Below are positions 46,310-57,737 of a DNA stretch of 64,000 nt, one piece after another; position 1 is the first letter of the stretch, and every line of letters starts with the position of its first letter. The stretch comes from Hippasteria phrygiana (lineage: Eukaryota > Echinodermata > Asteroidea > Valvatida > Goniasteridae), in assembly GCA_037893225.1 (NCBI GenBank), contig JAZGUH010000186.1, positions 186,001-250,000 on the forward strand. The letters are read 5' to 3'. A program made the translations under genes and the position numbers. The notes beneath the pieces are model-generated. The model was given only the letters and a program-made list of their open reading frames with translations, was not told the origin of the DNA and searched no databases.

Positions 46310-47621
46310 CTGCAAGCCACGCGTGTGGGGCGAAACGACAACTTAGTTTTTACATTTATATGTGCATATGGCCTATGACTAGTAGTATGAGTAAACTGAT
46401 CGTTCTAACCATGGAGCTAGACCTACTATATAGCTCCATGTTCTAACCATGGAGGGAGTTCTTCCTCCATGTTCATGTTCTAACTAAGATTTTACACACC
46501 CAATCGATACACAAAATGTTACATTAAAACAACAACCCAGCTAACACATAACGTTGCTACAACGTTTTGCAAAGTTGTGAAAAGGTTGTCATTTGGTAAC
46601 GTTCACGAGGACGTTAAAGCAACTTTGCTACAACATTAGACCGTTCATTTATTGGTTGTAAAAATGTTGTATATTGGTTATTTTGACAACGTCGTATAAA
46701 AGTTATCATATCACGTTGCATTAACGTTGTATAAAGGTTTTTCATAACGTTGTCATTAAATTGTCAATATTACGTTGTCTTGACGTTGTAGTTAAGTATA
46801 TTCACGACGTTACTCTGTGGTTGTAATTATGACGTTGTGATAAAGTTGTATGGAGGTTGTTTCCTAAACGTTGTTATTAAGTTGTGATAATAACGTTGTA
46901 ATAATGTTGCAGTTAAGTATTTTCACAAAGTTGCTAAAATGCTGTAATCATGACGTTGCAGTAACGTTGTATCTCGGTGTTTTCATAACGTTGTGTTTAT
47001 GCTGTTAATTTCACGTTGCCATGACGTTGTAGTTAAATATTTTGCGGTGTGGTTGTAATAACCAACGTTGTACTTAAGTCGTGTGTAGGTTATTTAATAA
47101 ATGTTGCCATTAAGTTGTAATAATCACGTTGTTACGGCGTTAGTATTTTCACAACATTGCTCTGATGTTGATATAATGACGTTGTGGTAACATTGTATTT
47201 CGGTGTTTTCACAACGTAGTGATGACGTTGTATGAAGGTTTTATCTTAACGTTGTTGTTCACTCGCAAATCACGTTGTGAAAGTGTGCTATGGTATTTTC
47301 AAAAAGTTGCTGTTATGTTGCGATTCTTAGACGTATCTTTTCCGCCAATCCTTGTACCTGCATCCGTGCATCGTGTTCCGGCACTGTATGGAGCGTACAA
47401 CTTACATAAATTTGCCCGTTCTCAGAGAAAACTAATACCACGGCGCATGCGCGGCACCGAATTCCGCATCATTTGAATCGCAGTGCTCAGTTACCGAGCG
47501 AGCGGGAGCAAGCAGCCACTATTAACGGTCGCCCTCCAGTTGATCCCTTACAAAAAAGTTCTACAGAAATCTATAAAAAACAATTCTGTAGAATTTCTAT
47601 ATGATATTCTATAGAATTCCT

Positions 47622-47893
47622 TTATAGAGTTTCTTTAGAGTTTCTTTAGAGTTTCTTTAGAGTTTCTTTAGAGTTTCTTTAGAGTTTCTTTAGAGTTTCT
47701 TTAGAGTTTCTTTAGAGTTTCTTTAGAGTTTCTTTAGAGTTTCTTTAGAGTTTCTTTAGAGTTTCTTTAGAGTTTCTTTAGAGTTTCTTTAGAGTTTCTT
47801 TAGAGTTTCTTTAGAGTTTCTTTAGAGTTTCTTTAGAGTTTCTTTAGAGTTTCTTTAGAGTTTCTTTAGAGTTTCTTTAGAGTTTCTTTAGAA
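47622..47893. repeat. 11-bp minisatellite, about 24 units
   Basis: Perfect repeats of GAGTTTCTTTA inside the left arm of the 7.3-kb element. The matching right arm lacks the expansion, so it arose after that arm formed. Confidence 0.96.
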
Positions 47894-48583
47894 AATGGGC
47901 CACTTCTCTATAAGACATTTTATAGAATTCTATAGAAATTTTACAATTCTATAAAAGATAATTCTATAGAATTTTTCTATAGATTTGTATATAATTTCTT
48001 TAGAGATCTTCTATAGTTTTTATAGAATTCTATAGAAAAATGACCACTTTTCTATAAAACAGCTAATAGAATTCTATAGAAATATGACCACTTTTCTATA
48101 AAACATCTAATAGAATTATATAGAAAGATGACTCCATTTTTATAAAATGTCATAAATATTTACAAACTTGGTAACTTTTCTAAACATTTTAATTGAATCC
48201 TTTATATGTATGTCGACTTTTCTATCAACCTATGGCATTACTCTTGACAAGAAAATATCGACGTGATACACTTCATCCTTCAAAATTAAAACAATTGGAG
48301 ATCAATACTTTGTTGCTGTGTACTTTTCACTGCATTTATTTCCAGCATAGGCCATGGCCAAAACAGTCCTGAATTTTTCCAAATCTAATACTGTACATGA
48401 ATAATTTCACACAGGGAATTAATGAAAAATGTATAAATACATGTATAAGCACCCGATATGCGATCAACATTAATTAAATAGGAAACTACATGATTCCACA
48501 TACATCATTGTTTCTATATTTAAGAAGTGGTAGGCAAAAAGGAATTTAAAGAAAACTTTGGACGGATACAAAACAAGTAAATT

Positions 48584-51500
48584 GCATCCCTCTTTTGTGT
48601 TTCTCCACCCACCCCCTCATGCATGTGTGTTCCCTACATGTTTGTTTCTTGTACTCTGTCATTCACCTTTGAGAAAGAACTTGCTTAAGTTCGAAACGTC
48701 AGGCCAGCTAATTTTTTGATTTGTATATTTCAGGTCCACTCAGTCAGTCAGCAGTTTGCAGCAGTTTTATTCATTTTCATGTTCATACCTTTCTGTTGCA
48801 GTATCCCTTCGTGGTGATCCTCCTTTCTGACTTGTATATCTTGTTTTGTCTTCTTGTTCAAGTGTTTCTATGTTGTAATAACCACATCACTTTATCCCCT
48901 CTACAGACATGAGCAGCACCATCTGTATTTTGTACTAACCACATCATTTTCTCCTTTTCCACAGATATGGATAACTCGGTTTGTACTTTCCAGCAGCTCA
49001 GAAAGGCTAGGGAGAAGGCCTTACGCTATTCTTACCATCAAGATAACTACAATTTTTTCTCCCTCTCTCGATTTATCCCTACAGGTTTGCAATTATCTTC
49101 CTCTCCCTGCTTGGGTACCCTCTCACCTCCCCTTCAAAGGAGATGGAACCAAATTCTACATGGTACCTCCATTAAACTCATCAATGTCCTCTCTCAACAG
49201 TGTCAAACTACACTTCAGAACCTCCATCAGAATATTGCCCACCTCGACTCGGAACTTAGATCCAGTTGTTCTGACACCAGATACGCTCTTATCAATCTCA
49301 TCATGAAATTTACTGTATCTAACCTTGACTCTGTTCTGCTTAACAGGAGAAACAAGAAGATTGGTGGCTTGCTTACCAAGCAACATCAACGCAGACAGAG
49401 ACGCTTCAGACGCCCCAGGTCCCAGTCTACACCACCACCCCCCTCCAATACTGTAGTTAACCTTTCTTCCTCATCCATATCTGACGCTGAACATAAACTT
49501 CTCTCAAAGGGTCTCAATTTTTGTCCTACTCCCCACACTGTGAACCAGGTAGAGCTCAGCCAAGATCTCACGGAATACTACCGTAGGATCCGTCTCCGAG
49601 AGTTTTTCCTTGATTCTGACCGATGTGACCCAGAACCGTTCCGTGTCAAAAGTACCTGGGTACCCCCCAAGAATCGTGTACCAGCCCTCGAGACTTATGT
49701 TCAAGTTGTCAGTTCTCAAGTCACTAACCCTGATAACTTTGTCCACAGAACTCATGACAATCTCCGCAGTGAGGAGCGCTTGGCATTGAATGCCTTGCGC
49801 TCCCGTACTGATATCATCATCAAGCCGGCCGACAAAGGTTCAGCTGTGGTCATCATGGATCGTCATCAGTACATTGACGAGGCCCACCGCCAGTTGAACA
49901 ATCATACTAACTACATCTGCCTTGACTCTGACCCCACAGGTACATTCTCTCAAGAGATACAACAGGTGCTGGAAGATATGCGATCACGTGACCAGCTGTC
50001 TAAGAAAGCTCATAAATTTCTCTCTCCCTCTGACTGTAGGACTGCCAGATTTTATCTCCTTCCAAAGATTCACAAGGCTGGCAACCCCGGTAGGCCCATT
50101 GTCTCTGGTAATGGTTCACCAACAGAACGTATCTCCCTGTTTATTGACAGTTTTCTCAAACCCCTTGTTCCACAGATGCCATCATACATCCATGACACCC
50201 CAGACTTCCTGCGCAAGCTGGAAGGAATCAAGAACAAGATTCCCAGCACAGCCATCATTGGTACTTTTGACGTCTCATCCCTGTACACCAACATCCCCCA
50301 CGAGGAAGGTATTCGTGCTTGTTCCTCGGCCCTGGCCAAGGCAGGACACACAACCCCACCCATCAGTGATATTGGCACCCTCATGAGACTTGTACTAACC
50401 AAGAACAATTTTTCCTTCCTAGGTAAACACTATCTACAGGTACACGGTACAGCCATGGGCACTCGCATGGCCCCCTCCTTTGCATGCCTCTTCATGGGCG
50501 ACCTCGAAGAGCGCATGCTTGCCTCAGCACCATGTCGCCCCTGGGTATGGTGGAGATATATTGACGATGTATTTTTCATCTGGACCAGTGATCAGGACAG
50601 TCTGGAGACTTTCATTAATCACATTAATTCCTTCCACAGGACCATCAAGTTTACATCAGAGTATTCAGTGCATCAGACCAACTTCCTGGATGTCACCATC
50701 CGCAAGGAAGACAACTCGGTAACCACTGATCTGTATTCTAAACCCACAGACACCCACCAGTACCTCCACTCCTCCAGCTGTCACCCCAGGCATTGCAAGA
50801 CAGGCATAGCATTCAGCCAGGCACTCAGACTCAGAAGGATTTGTTCTAATAATTCTGACTTTTCCCATCATGTACAGGTACTGAAGAATAACTTGGTTGC
50901 CAGGGGCCACAGCTCCCGCCAAGTTCAACGTGCTATCACCAGAGCCAAATCTATCACCAGAGATTTGGCTCTCAAGGAAAAGACGCCTAGCACTAATGCC
51001 GACCCCAAGATTCCCTTGGTCACCACCTTTCATCCCAGTCTCCCTCCCCTTCGTAAAATAACTAACGACAACCATCATATCCTTCATACTTCAGATCGCC
51101 TTGCCCGTGCCGCCCCTGACAACCCAGTATTGGCTTATAGGCGCCCCCGCAATCTACGAGACCTGATTGTTCGAGCCGAGGTCCCCACCTTGGCTGCATC
51201 CCCTCCCATACAGCATGGTACTTTTAAGTGCGATTCCAGGTGTGTTGTTTGCCAGACTCACATGCAGGAGTCTGACTCCTTTTCTGGCCATTCATCTGGA
51301 ACTACTCACAGAACCAATGGCAACATCACTTGCAACACCTCTAATGTCATATATCTCATTTCTTGCAGGGTTTGTGGTATCCAGTATGTCGGGGAGACCA
51401 AGAACACGCTCAAAAAGCGTTTCTATGGCCATCGGTCGACTGTGAACACCAAGAAAATGGACACCCCTGTTGGTCATCACTTCAACTTGCCTAACCATTC

Positions 51501-52115
51501 CATTTCTGATATGATTCTACAGGGCATAGAATCACTTCGCCACCGCAAGGACTCAGTTCGCCTCAGCCGAGAGAAAGTTTGGATGAAACGTCTTCGGACT
51601 ATTCAACCACATGGTCTCAACATCCAGGAAGGAAATGATTAACTTAAAAAAAATTTCCCCCATTGTCATTTGTTTACAGATTATCCTCCTGGCATAACCC
51701 TCTTGGGGTCTCTTGGCCAAATGGTGTTGTCTTTCCATTTCCTGTTTATCCTTGCCACTTCTCTTTGTTCCTTTTCTTGCCCTATTACCACCTTCAATTC
51801 AAACCCCCCCCCCCCCCCCCTAACCACACTCCTTTGTCCATTTCCCCAGCTTCAACCTTCATCTTAATCCCTCCCCTCCTCCATCCTTACCCTAATCACA
51901 CCTCTTTGTTCCTGTCTTCCTGGCTGTCCTTTCCTCTCCCTTTGATGTTTACCCACTGCCTATCTGCCATGCTCCTTGGCATCCCTCTTTTGTGTTTCTC
52001 CACCCACCCCCTCATGCATGTGTGTGTTCCCTACATGTTTGTTTCTTGTACTCTGTCATTCACCTTTGAGAAAGAACTTGCTTAAGTTCGAAACGTCAGG
52101 CCAGCTAATTTTTTG
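48584..52115 (+). mobile_element. Penelope-like retroelement, 3.5 kb, with terminal direct repeats
   Basis: A repeat of about 132 bp (GCATCCCTCTTTTGTGTTTC through GGCCAGCTAATTTTTTG) occurs at 48584-48715 and 51980-52115, differing only by a TG insertion and small changes. AAATT flanks both ends (48579-48583 and 52116-52120) as a target duplication. Both repeats contain a perfect stem GAACTT-GCTT-AAGTTC followed by GAAACGTC, hammerhead-like at its 3' side. A single long ORF lies between. Pseudo-LTR repeats of this kind are typical of Penelope-like elements. Confidence 0.88.
48967..51642 (+). CDS. Penelope-like reverse transcriptase with GIY-YIG endonuclease, 891 aa
   Basis: An uninterrupted frame of 891 codons starts at ATG 48967, just after an acceptor-like TTTTCCACAG, so a 5' leader intron is possible. 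Residues about 285-540 hold the reverse-transcriptase core: ADKGSAVVIMD, RFYLLPKIHK, RPIVSGNGSPTE, FDVSSLYTNIPH, GTAMGTRMAPSFA and YIDDVFF with the catalytic Asp pair near residues 532-533. Residues about 790-860 are a GIY-YIG nuclease: NVIYLISCRVCGIQYVGET with the following Arg and GHR. A Cys cluster (CDSRCVVCQTHM) precedes it. This order, RT then GIY-YIG, defines Penelope-like elements, which nick DNA and copy RNA by target-primed reverse transcription. The length is in the usual range and no stop or frameshift is visible, so the copy may be young. It lies inside the 7.3-kb element on the plus strand. Confidence 0.95.
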   Translation: MDNSVCTFQQLRKAREKALRYSYHQDNYNFFSLSRFIPTGLQLSSSPCLGTLSPPLQRRWNQILHGTSIKLINVLSQQCQTTLQNLHQNIAHLDSELRSSCSDTRYALINLIMKFTVSNLDSVLLNRRNKKIGGLLTKQHQRRQRRFRRPRSQSTPPPPSNTVVNLSSSSISDAEHKLLSKGLNFCPTPHTVNQVELSQDLTEYYRRIRLREFFLDSDRCDPEPFRVKSTWVPPKNRVPALETYVQVVSSQVTNPDNFVHRTHDNLRSEERLALNALRSRTDIIIKPADKGSAVVIMDRHQYIDEAHRQLNNHTNYICLDSDPTGTFSQEIQQVLEDMRSRDQLSKKAHKFLSPSDCRTARFYLLPKIHKAGNPGRPIVSGNGSPTERISLFIDSFLKPLVPQMPSYIHDTPDFLRKLEGIKNKIPSTAIIGTFDVSSLYTNIPHEEGIRACSSALAKAGHTTPPISDIGTLMRLVLTKNNFSFLGKHYLQVHGTAMGTRMAPSFACLFMGDLEERMLASAPCRPWVWWRYIDDVFFIWTSDQDSLETFINHINSFHRTIKFTSEYSVHQTNFLDVTIRKEDNSVTTDLYSKPTDTHQYLHSSSCHPRHCKTGIAFSQALRLRRICSNNSDFSHHVQVLKNNLVARGHSSRQVQRAITRAKSITRDLALKEKTPSTNADPKIPLVTTFHPSLPPLRKITNDNHHILHTSDRLARAAPDNPVLAYRRPRNLRDLIVRAEVPTLAASPPIQHGTFKCDSRCVVCQTHMQESDSFSGHSSGTTHRTNGNITCNTSNVIYLISCRVCGIQYVGETKNTLKKRFYGHRSTVNTKKMDTPVGHHFNLPNHSISDMILQGIESLRHRKDSVRLSREKVWMKRLRTIQPHGLNIQEGND

Positions 52116-52526
52116 AAATTAAAGAAGGCTTAAATAGTTTTGTATTTTATAAACAAATGCAAAGAGAGAACAAGAATGATTACAGTATGAAAGATAAAAG
52201 AGCCTAAAACACATGAATCTTTAACAATGAAAATAGATCCCACCATAAATCTCTGAAATTTAACTGAGATTTAAGGGGGTAAACTATATTTTGGTTGTTA
52301 AAATATTAATAGTGAACAATCACCCCTGTTGGCGCACTTGGAAAATTTACATTGATATCTTAAGAAAATCAGCCCTGAAAAAGGCCTTTGTGAAATTTTT
52401 ACTAGTATATAAATTTGTGGAAACTGATAAATCACCTGACGTAAAGAGAAATGTCCTGGCGAAAAATTGAACTCGTACTTCCGAAAATCTAAAATACACA
52501 CGGACTAGTGAAACTCGGTTTACTCC
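52116..52526. other. Interior of the 7.3-kb element, no gene seen
   Basis: AT-rich sequence following the Penelope-like insertion, with no domain or splice-supported exon. Confidence 0.4.
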
Positions 52527-53540
52527 GGACACAGATGAAAATTTATGAAATAATTTTGTGGCGATCAATAGGCAAGAAGTTAAATAAAACTATTTTTGAG
52601 GGTTAAATGGACTTTCTGATGGACTTAAAGCATGGGCAATCATGGGGGACACCCCCCCCCCCCCCCCAATATTTTGGGAGTTGACATTTTATTTTCCCTT
52701 TTCATTTGAAATTTAGACAGCTGGCTAACAACTGTTTTGTTATCACTAACGTACAAAGCAACAAGGGGTACAATCTTTACAGAATATTAGTCAAAATATG
52801 ATTGTGTAAGCTAAAAAACGGAATGTCACCTCCTACTATAGTAACAATTGTAGACTTACTGCATACAAAAGGGTTTAACAAGTGTACAATAAATATATCT
52901 TATATAATATACATGTAACTCGTAAGATCTTACGGGAGAGGACTTGAGCGAGGACTCGGACGACTTGGGCAGCTCTGTAATGGGCGATGACTTGGACGAC
53001 TTGGGTAGCTCTGCATATGCAACGGATGAGGATGACTCCAAATGGTGCGGGCGAACACAGTTCGATGCTAACGAGCTTGAACACGGGGCGAATTCACCTC
53101 CAACAAACAGCCGCAAAGAGACGAAACAGCGGGGGACGACACACATTGGCTCCCGACGCAAAAATATGGGGATATGAGACCCCAAATACTGAACCGTAGG
53201 CCTATTACACAGATGAAAATTTATGAAATAATTTTGTGGCGATCAATAGGCAAAAATTGAAAGTTAAAAATGGACTTAAAGCACGGGCAATCCGGGGGGG
53301 GGGGGGACACGTCCGTCCCCCCCAATATTTTCCCCTTTGTCATATACATTTTATTTTCCCTTTTCATTTGAAATTTAGACAGCTAACTGGCTATTAAACA
53401 ACTGTTTTGTTATCACTAACATACAAAGCAACAATGGGGACAATCTTTACAGAATATTAGTCAAAATAAGATTGTGTAAGCCAAAAAAGGGAATGTCACC
53501 TCCTACTATAGTAACAATTGCAGACTTACCGCATACAAAC
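52527..53540. repeat. Direct duplication inside the 7.3-kb element
   Basis: ATGAAAATTTATGAAATAATT through GTAACAATTG(T/C)AGACTTAC occurs at about 52530-52870 and again at about 53210-53545, spacing about 680 bp. Each copy has a poly-C or poly-G run in the same place (about 52650 C, about 53295 G), on opposite strands. Confidence 0.85.
52944..53177 (+). CDS. Acidic open frame, unknown
   Basis: This frame lies between the two duplicated blocks. It encodes an acidic, serine-rich peptide (SEDSDDLGSSVMGDDLDDLG with a repeated DDLGSS) followed by a basic tail (NSRKETKQRG). The start codon is not ATG, and an upstream exon join is possible. It may be a remnant of the gene once carried by the 7.3-kb element. 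No domain was recognised. Confidence 0.25.
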   Translation: MSEDSDDLGSSVMGDDLDDLGSSAYATDEDDSKWCGRTQFDANELEHGANSPPTNSRKETKQRGTTHIGSRRKNMGI

Positions 53541-53545
53541 AGCTT

Positions 53546-54289
53546 GTGATCAGCGTGTCGACATGGTTCAACCATTCCTTCCTCTATGGTTCAACATGTT
53601 GCTTGTATCTTGTACGGTGTGATCGATCATGTCCAAAGAATTGTCCATCCATCCAGCAATCACCAGTGTATTTTTTACATGTCATGTACAGGTTGAGTGT
53701 GTACATGAGCAGTGAATTATGTCCACAGGCATACATGTAAATGCCATGCAAATATCCACGATTTTGACCCAGTTTTATACAATTTCTGCCATCAAGCCCA
53801 TACTGCACTGCTGCACTGACATTCAACTGACTGCAGTGCAGATTTCAAATTTCCCACACTGACCGTTTATCTCTGGTATGCAAGCAGCAAGGTCACCTTG
53901 TCATGTGACTTGAGTCTAAGTAACATGATACTCTTGATGATGTAACAGTACATATGTAGGCTTTGGTCTGTACACATCAACTTCCTGTTTGGCTTAGTAA
54001 ACTGTTGGGCTAGCTGTGTGGTGTACTTACATGTATCATGGAGGAAGGAACTTCCTCCATGCATGTATGTGCTGTTGCATATATTCAGTGTTGCATGGTG
54101 TACACCCAGAGAGGTACATATTATGTACCAAACCTGCACCGAATTATAATGTGGTGTACATCACCACAGTTCGGTAAGGGAAAACAAATGAATACTTTGA
54201 AAATGCTTATAATCGCTTCTTTAAAAATCATAGTCCTCAGCCTTGATCTTGTTAGTAAATTTGATTGAAAAAATGATGTTAAAGTATTA
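53546..54289. other. Interior of the 7.3-kb element, no gene seen
   Basis: A hairpin CATGGAGGAAGGAACTTCCTCC lies at about 54038-54060, with a related palindrome at 46.45 kb outside the nest. No exon can be supported. Confidence 0.4.
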
Positions 54290-54821
54290 TAGTTATACTC
54301 ATCTCTAATTTCTACAGAAAAATAAAACCATATGGAGTGTTCTATATAATTCTATGTTTCTATAGAAATTAGGGGCATACTGTGGGTTACTTTAAATATG
54401 TACATACTTTCTACAAACAAATTAATGTGTCTATAATTTCTATAGAAACATAGAATTCTATAGAAGACTGACAGGAATTTGTTTAATCAGTGTTCTATAG
54501 AAATCTATAGATTTTTTTTAAAATCTCTATAGACAGTCCTTTTATTGGAGTATTCTATACAATTCTATGTTTCTATAGAATTTAGAAACCTAGTGTGGGT
54601 TACTATATAAATGTACATACTTTCAACAAACAAATTGATATGTCTAATTTCTATAGAAACCATTCTATAGAACTGGAAGATTTGTTCTATAGAAATCAAT
54701 ATATTTTTATAAAATCTCTATAGACAGCCTTAAATATTCTATAGAAAACCATTGCCTCTATAGAACCGTATAGAGCTCTATAACACACTCTATAGAATTC
54801 TATAGAACTTTTTTGTAAGGG

Positions 54822-56319
54822 ATATGCCCGGCTGAGTCAGGCTCCACACGTACTAATAGTATAGCTTTTCAGAGCAGCATTTCTTCAGAAGGTAGGAATT
54901 GTATATTTTCTATAAATCTTAAAATTATCAGTGACATTCTCTCGTGTAATTTCGGGGATACGATTTTTCAGTATTTATACGTATACTGGCAACTAGTTTT
55001 CCGAACGTAATTTACGAAAGGACAGTCTTTGTTTTTAGTTGATACTGAAAATGTTCCGTCGATTCAGATTTGTGAAGAGTACAAATCAAGGTGGGTAATA
55101 GGCTAGTTTGTTATTTTGAGCATTTATAGAGGAAAAAATACAAATTAGGTTCATGTAGGCCCTAACGTTCTAAGTCTTGTTTAGTTGAAAAAGTCGTATT
55201 TTTCCCAACATGCCCAAAGGAAACTGAGTATATGATACGGATATATGCTGGCAGATTCGCAGGCATTAATGACATAGCTAATTAACCCCTAAGGTGCATG
55301 TAAAATCCTATTAAAATTTGAGAATTTGGGACTGCTAGGGTTTAAAAAAAAAAAATGTTGGCTAGTTTTACAAAGCTGTGCAAGGAAAAATCTTATATGA
55401 TTTATTAGCAAATGGACAATGTCTGACAGTGTTTAAAAACCGAGAATTATACCTTTGTAGTGTAGCCTACCAGTACCATTTTGATTCCAATTAAGCAATG
55501 GTCAAACCACACCAGCTTTAACAACATGAAAGAGTTAGCTGGGGTACGTGCCGGTATCTTGTAATTTGATTTCTATTTTCAAAGGAAAGTAGGCCCACTG
55601 CAAATTTAACTGCAAAATAATACAGTTAACCGTTAAGATATTTCCCCCCAAATAAAGCCTGCTCCATATGGTTTGTACATTAGCGAGGTCGTTGTCATGG
55701 CTACGTGCGTACCATTGAGTCACGGGCCTGGCCAAAAGTTCAGACACCAAATCATTCCAGCGTAACGGTCCTCTAGATTTCGCTGGAATGTCTAAGTACA
55801 TGTACACGGAAATTTGACGTTCCGGTTATAGCTCAAGTGTTTGGTGTGATCTGTAGTGACCGCATTAAATATTAGAACTGTGTGTGATTGGGTAAGGTTC
55901 GTGGCTAGGTCAGCATTTTGGAATAAGTGAAGTGATTAAGTGTTCTTTTCCCAGTCGTGTTTTGAATAAAGATGCTTGACCATGCTCTCATTTTTTTTAA
56001 TTTTCCCCTAACAATTTTCAATTGGTACCGGTATGTTTTGTTTTATCGACAAAAAACCTTTTACCGATTTTTGGCTTTTGTCAGCCTCTGAGAAGGGCTT
56101 GGTTTTGGAATAGTTTAGAGAATTAGTGCACTATCCGTCAGGCATAATAATCTGATACATTTTTTTCCTGTTATTTGTTTGTCAGAATCGCGTCATAATG
56201 AGGGACGTGCCATGTTTACAACCTTGCCGATGAATGAACCTGCACTTCTCTGGATGTTTTGGAATTTCTTATTAAACGGTCTGTGAAAAGAGCCTAACTC
56301 TTAAAACACATTGAATAAT
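54822..56319. other. Right interior of the 11.9-kb element, no gene confirmed
   Basis: A start MFRRFRFVKSTNQ (ATG 55051) runs into a donor-like GTGGGT at 55091, but no continuing exon was found. The rest is AT-rich. Confidence 0.3.
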
Positions 56320-56608
56320 CTCTTAATGTAAAAGAGTGCAAAACTCACTCTCCAAAAGAGTGAATCCCTTCTCAAACCACTCCAAGAGAGTGAAAACCAC
56401 TCCAAGAGAGTGAAAACCACTCCAAGAGAGTGAAATTTCCACTTTTTCGAGAAGCCATATAAGGGACAACTCTAAAAAGAGTAGTCCCTTATATGGCTCC
56501 ACGAAAGAGTTGAAATTTCACTCTTTTCGAGTGGTTTTAATAAAAGATTCACTCATTTTGGAGTGGTTTGAGAAGGAGAGTGATTTTTTCGCTCTTTTAC
56601 ATTAAGAG
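56320..56608. mobile_element. MITE with TCTTAATGTAAAAGAGTG ends
   Basis: The left TCTTAATGTAAAAGAGTGC mirrors the right CTCTTTTACATTAAGA. Inside, CCACTCCAAGAGAGTGAAAA is repeated three times, and ATAAGGGACAACTCT / AGAGTAGTCCCTTAT form the centre. It is an insertion into the 11.9-kb element, or part of it. Confidence 0.72.
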
Positions 56609-57134
56609 AGATACACTCCTTTGAAATGTATGAAAGTTACGAGACGCCATTTTGTGGTATCCCATTTTAAAATGCGTCTGTTTTAACTTTAATTTCCGCA
56701 ATTTACTGAAAACCGATATACCTTCACAAAAAGAAAATCTGTACTTCTATTAGGCCTACATGTAGGCCCTACAAGTTTCATAAACCCTGTAGCAAGATAA
56801 AACGATCATGTAAAAACGTTTTATATAGAATGCCAGTGGCAGAGGACGGCTTAAAAAATAATGTGTACATGTACTTCATTTACGTTGTCATTTGTTATTT
56901 TTTGTATTTTTTTTTTATAGATTTAAAACTCGCCTCCCTAGCCTGTCGACGTTCAAACTGACTTATTGTATATTTTTGCTTCAATGTAAATTGTTACCAT
57001 TGTGTATGTTACTTAAATTAATTTGATTTGAAAGAACGAAATGGTTTAACTTTGTTTTAACTTGTCGACTTTTTATCTTTTTATCAAAAAGGTATTTATT
57101 ATGAGGATAATGGTGTGATGGGGGACTTTCATAG

Positions 57135-57332
57135 ATGTTGAAAACCGGTAAGGGGCCCGTCGCAATTGCCTTTGGCCAGACCCGTAACATATTTTGTCAA
57201 CACTATACACATCACACTATTATTCGTTCAGTTAAAGACAAGTTCATATTATTGCAAAAAAGCCAAAGTGAACGCAAATTGTTAATGTCACGGAAATTAT
57301 TCCCGCATGCGCTACGAAAAGGGAGAAAATAA
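57135..57332 (+). CDS. Small open frame after an acceptor-like site, unknown
   Basis: ATG at 57135 follows TTTCATAG. The frame codes for 65 residues ending RKLFPHALRKGRK, basic at the C-terminus. No domain was recognised. It might be a last exon from the 11.9-kb element, but no upstream exon was matched. Confidence 0.2.
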   Translation: MLKTGKGPVAIAFGQTRNIFCQHYTHHTIIRSVKDKFILLQKSQSERKLLMSRKLFPHALRKGRK

Positions 57333-57737
57333 CTCCGGTAAATATTGAAGCGAATATTTCCGATATCTAATTCGTTTGTTTTTGCTCTTGCGGCCTGGGG
57401 TATTACCTGGACTTTAGACCTTCAAGTTTGGTCAGGTCATATTACGAACTTACTTATTTTCTTGAATGCAATATACATTTGCAAATATCAACATTAAAAC
57501 TCCCAAATTATTGTGAAATATGTTTCTTGATTGTAAGTGAATTATTAATAGTCTCAAGCATCCTGAGAAATCATGACATCTTGCGTGCTGTCATTTTTAA
57601 GAAAAGTTGACTTGTTTGTATCATTTCCAACATTCTTTGTAATAAAATTAGAATGACATTAATTCCGTTTACATGTACATGTATTTGATTTGTTATCGTT
57701 TGCAGAAATTAACTTCAAATATCCCTATTATGTTACA

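Larger units (their letters stand above)
47545..54821. mobile_element. Inverted-repeat element, 7.3 kb, inserted in the 11.9-kb element
   Basis: The left end CCCTTACAAAAAAGTTCTA is the exact inverse of the right end TAGAACTTTTTTGTAAGGG (54803-54821). Both arms (47550-48170 and 54290-54800) are built from TTCTATAGAA palindromes. The flanks show AT on each side, a possible 2-bp duplication. The interior contains a Penelope-like insertion, a direct duplication and an acidic open frame, but no transposase I can name, so the element is probably non-autonomous or gutted. Confidence 0.75.

Noticed and set aside
49922..51445. Alternative-frame ORFs of 90-154 codons within the Penelope-like gene
   Set aside because: Shadows of the 891-codon frame that carries all conserved motifs.
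48584..52115. LTR retrotransposon with two LTRs
   Set aside because: The direct terminal repeats could suggest this, but there is no gag, protease, RNase H or integrase. RT plus GIY-YIG shows a Penelope-like element with pseudo-LTRs.
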